A program made the translations under genes and the position numbers. This document shows positions 63,884-64,000 of a stretch of 64,000 nt of DNA, in pieces. The stretch's first letter is position 1, and each line of letters starts with the position of its first letter. Below the pieces are notes generated by a model. That model was not told the origin of the DNA. It saw only the letters and a list, made by a program, of their open reading frames with translations, and did no database searches. The DNA comes from Nocardioides daeguensis (lineage in GTDB: Bacteria; Actinomycetota; Actinomycetes; Propionibacteriales; Nocardioidaceae): positions 35,415 through 99,414 of the forward strand of contig NZ_JAHTKU010000016.1 in NCBI RefSeq assembly GCF_019192965.1. The letters are read 5' to 3'.

Positions 63884-64000
63884 CTACGTGTCGCTGCTCT
63901 CGATGGCGGCGACGGGGTCAGTATCGCTGGTCTCGTAGAGCTTCGCCATGGATCCTTCGGACAGGTAGCGGCGGTCGCCCGCGATCCACTCATCGTGCAT
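63884..64000 (-). CDS. C-terminal end of a transposase (IS256-like?), 5' part beyond window
   Basis: The minus-strand frame is open from the right edge to a TAG at 63884-63886 and encodes MHDEWIAGDRRYLSEGSMAK, then LYETSDTDPVAAIESSDT. The DEW...RRY pattern resembles the tail of Mutator/IS256 transposases. The sequence is too short for certainty. The 63700-63883 stretch between the two elements has no gene; one end of this element is probably within it. Confidence 0.45.
   Translation of the reverse strand: MHDEWIAGDRRYLSEGSMAKLYETSDTDPVAAIESSDT

Overview
The window is a high-G+C actinobacterial chromosome segment that carries the replication origin. Several traits point to the Nocardioides/Nocardioidaceae group. 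These are the G+C-rich codon use, frequent GTG starts, TANNNT promoters with leaderless mRNAs, parS sites of the GTTTCACGTGAAAC type, the gene order rpmH-dnaA-dnaN-gnd-recF-DUF721-gyrB-gyrA, and a FemX-like enzyme that would fit a glycine-bridged LL-diaminopimelate wall. The genus is inferred and was not tested by any search.

Region 1 (1-7.9 kb) is accessory: two VOC proteins, a DUF4287 and a YjbR protein, two TetR genes, two LuxR-type response regulators (one with its histidine kinase) and an orphan ABC-2 permease. It shows decay. A TetR gene and an MFS exporter gene were fused tail-out by a deletion at about 2955, and a start-less remnant follows dnaB.

Region 2 (7.9-20.9 kb) holds dnaB, a MATE exporter, a lipoprotein, the rpsF-ssb-rpsR-rplI operon, an FHA-FHA-serine protease membrane protein, endonuclease IV, two small regulators, and the femX plus alanine-racemase-like pair.

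Region 3 (20.9-30.7 kb) holds a GT87-type membrane glycosyltransferase with a class A penicillin-binding protein, padR with inositol-phosphate synthase, an exonuclease/phosphatase-fold protein, an SRPBCC protein, a dehydrogenase and the CCA-adding enzyme.

Region 4 (30.7-42.6 kb) resembles the M. tuberculosis Rv3907c-Rv3916c order. It runs DUF6049, murJ, a separate pseudokinase, sigM, its anti-sigma candidate, trxB, trxA and a GNAT enzyme. cwlM and a MutT gene are absent, and an AlaA aminotransferase and a PlsC acyltransferase sit in the cwlM position. A textbook SigR/SigH-type promoter lies before trxB.

Region 5 (42.6-61.6 kb) is the origin. parB, parA, rsmG, jag, yidC, yidD, rnpA and rpmH read leftward, mostly with overlapping start and stop codons. 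dnaA, dnaN, gnd, recF, dciA-like, gyrB, gyrA and DUF3566 read rightward. DnaA boxes flank dnaA. At least four parS sites lie in and near parAB, several inside reading frames.

Region 6 (61.6-64 kb) has tRNA-Ile(GAT), a 41-residue DLW-39-like protein, tRNA-Ala(TGC), an intact IS1182-like element inserted in the loop of the tRNA-Ala terminator, and the tail of a second transposase at the right edge.

No CRISPR array, rRNA gene or prophage was seen. The most notable signals are non-coding: coding-embedded parS sites, a DnaA-box cluster before dnaB that shares a 16-nt word with the origin, hairpins with different stems but one fixed loop, helically phased repeats before endonuclease IV, and 8-bp-periodic TGTCG repeats.
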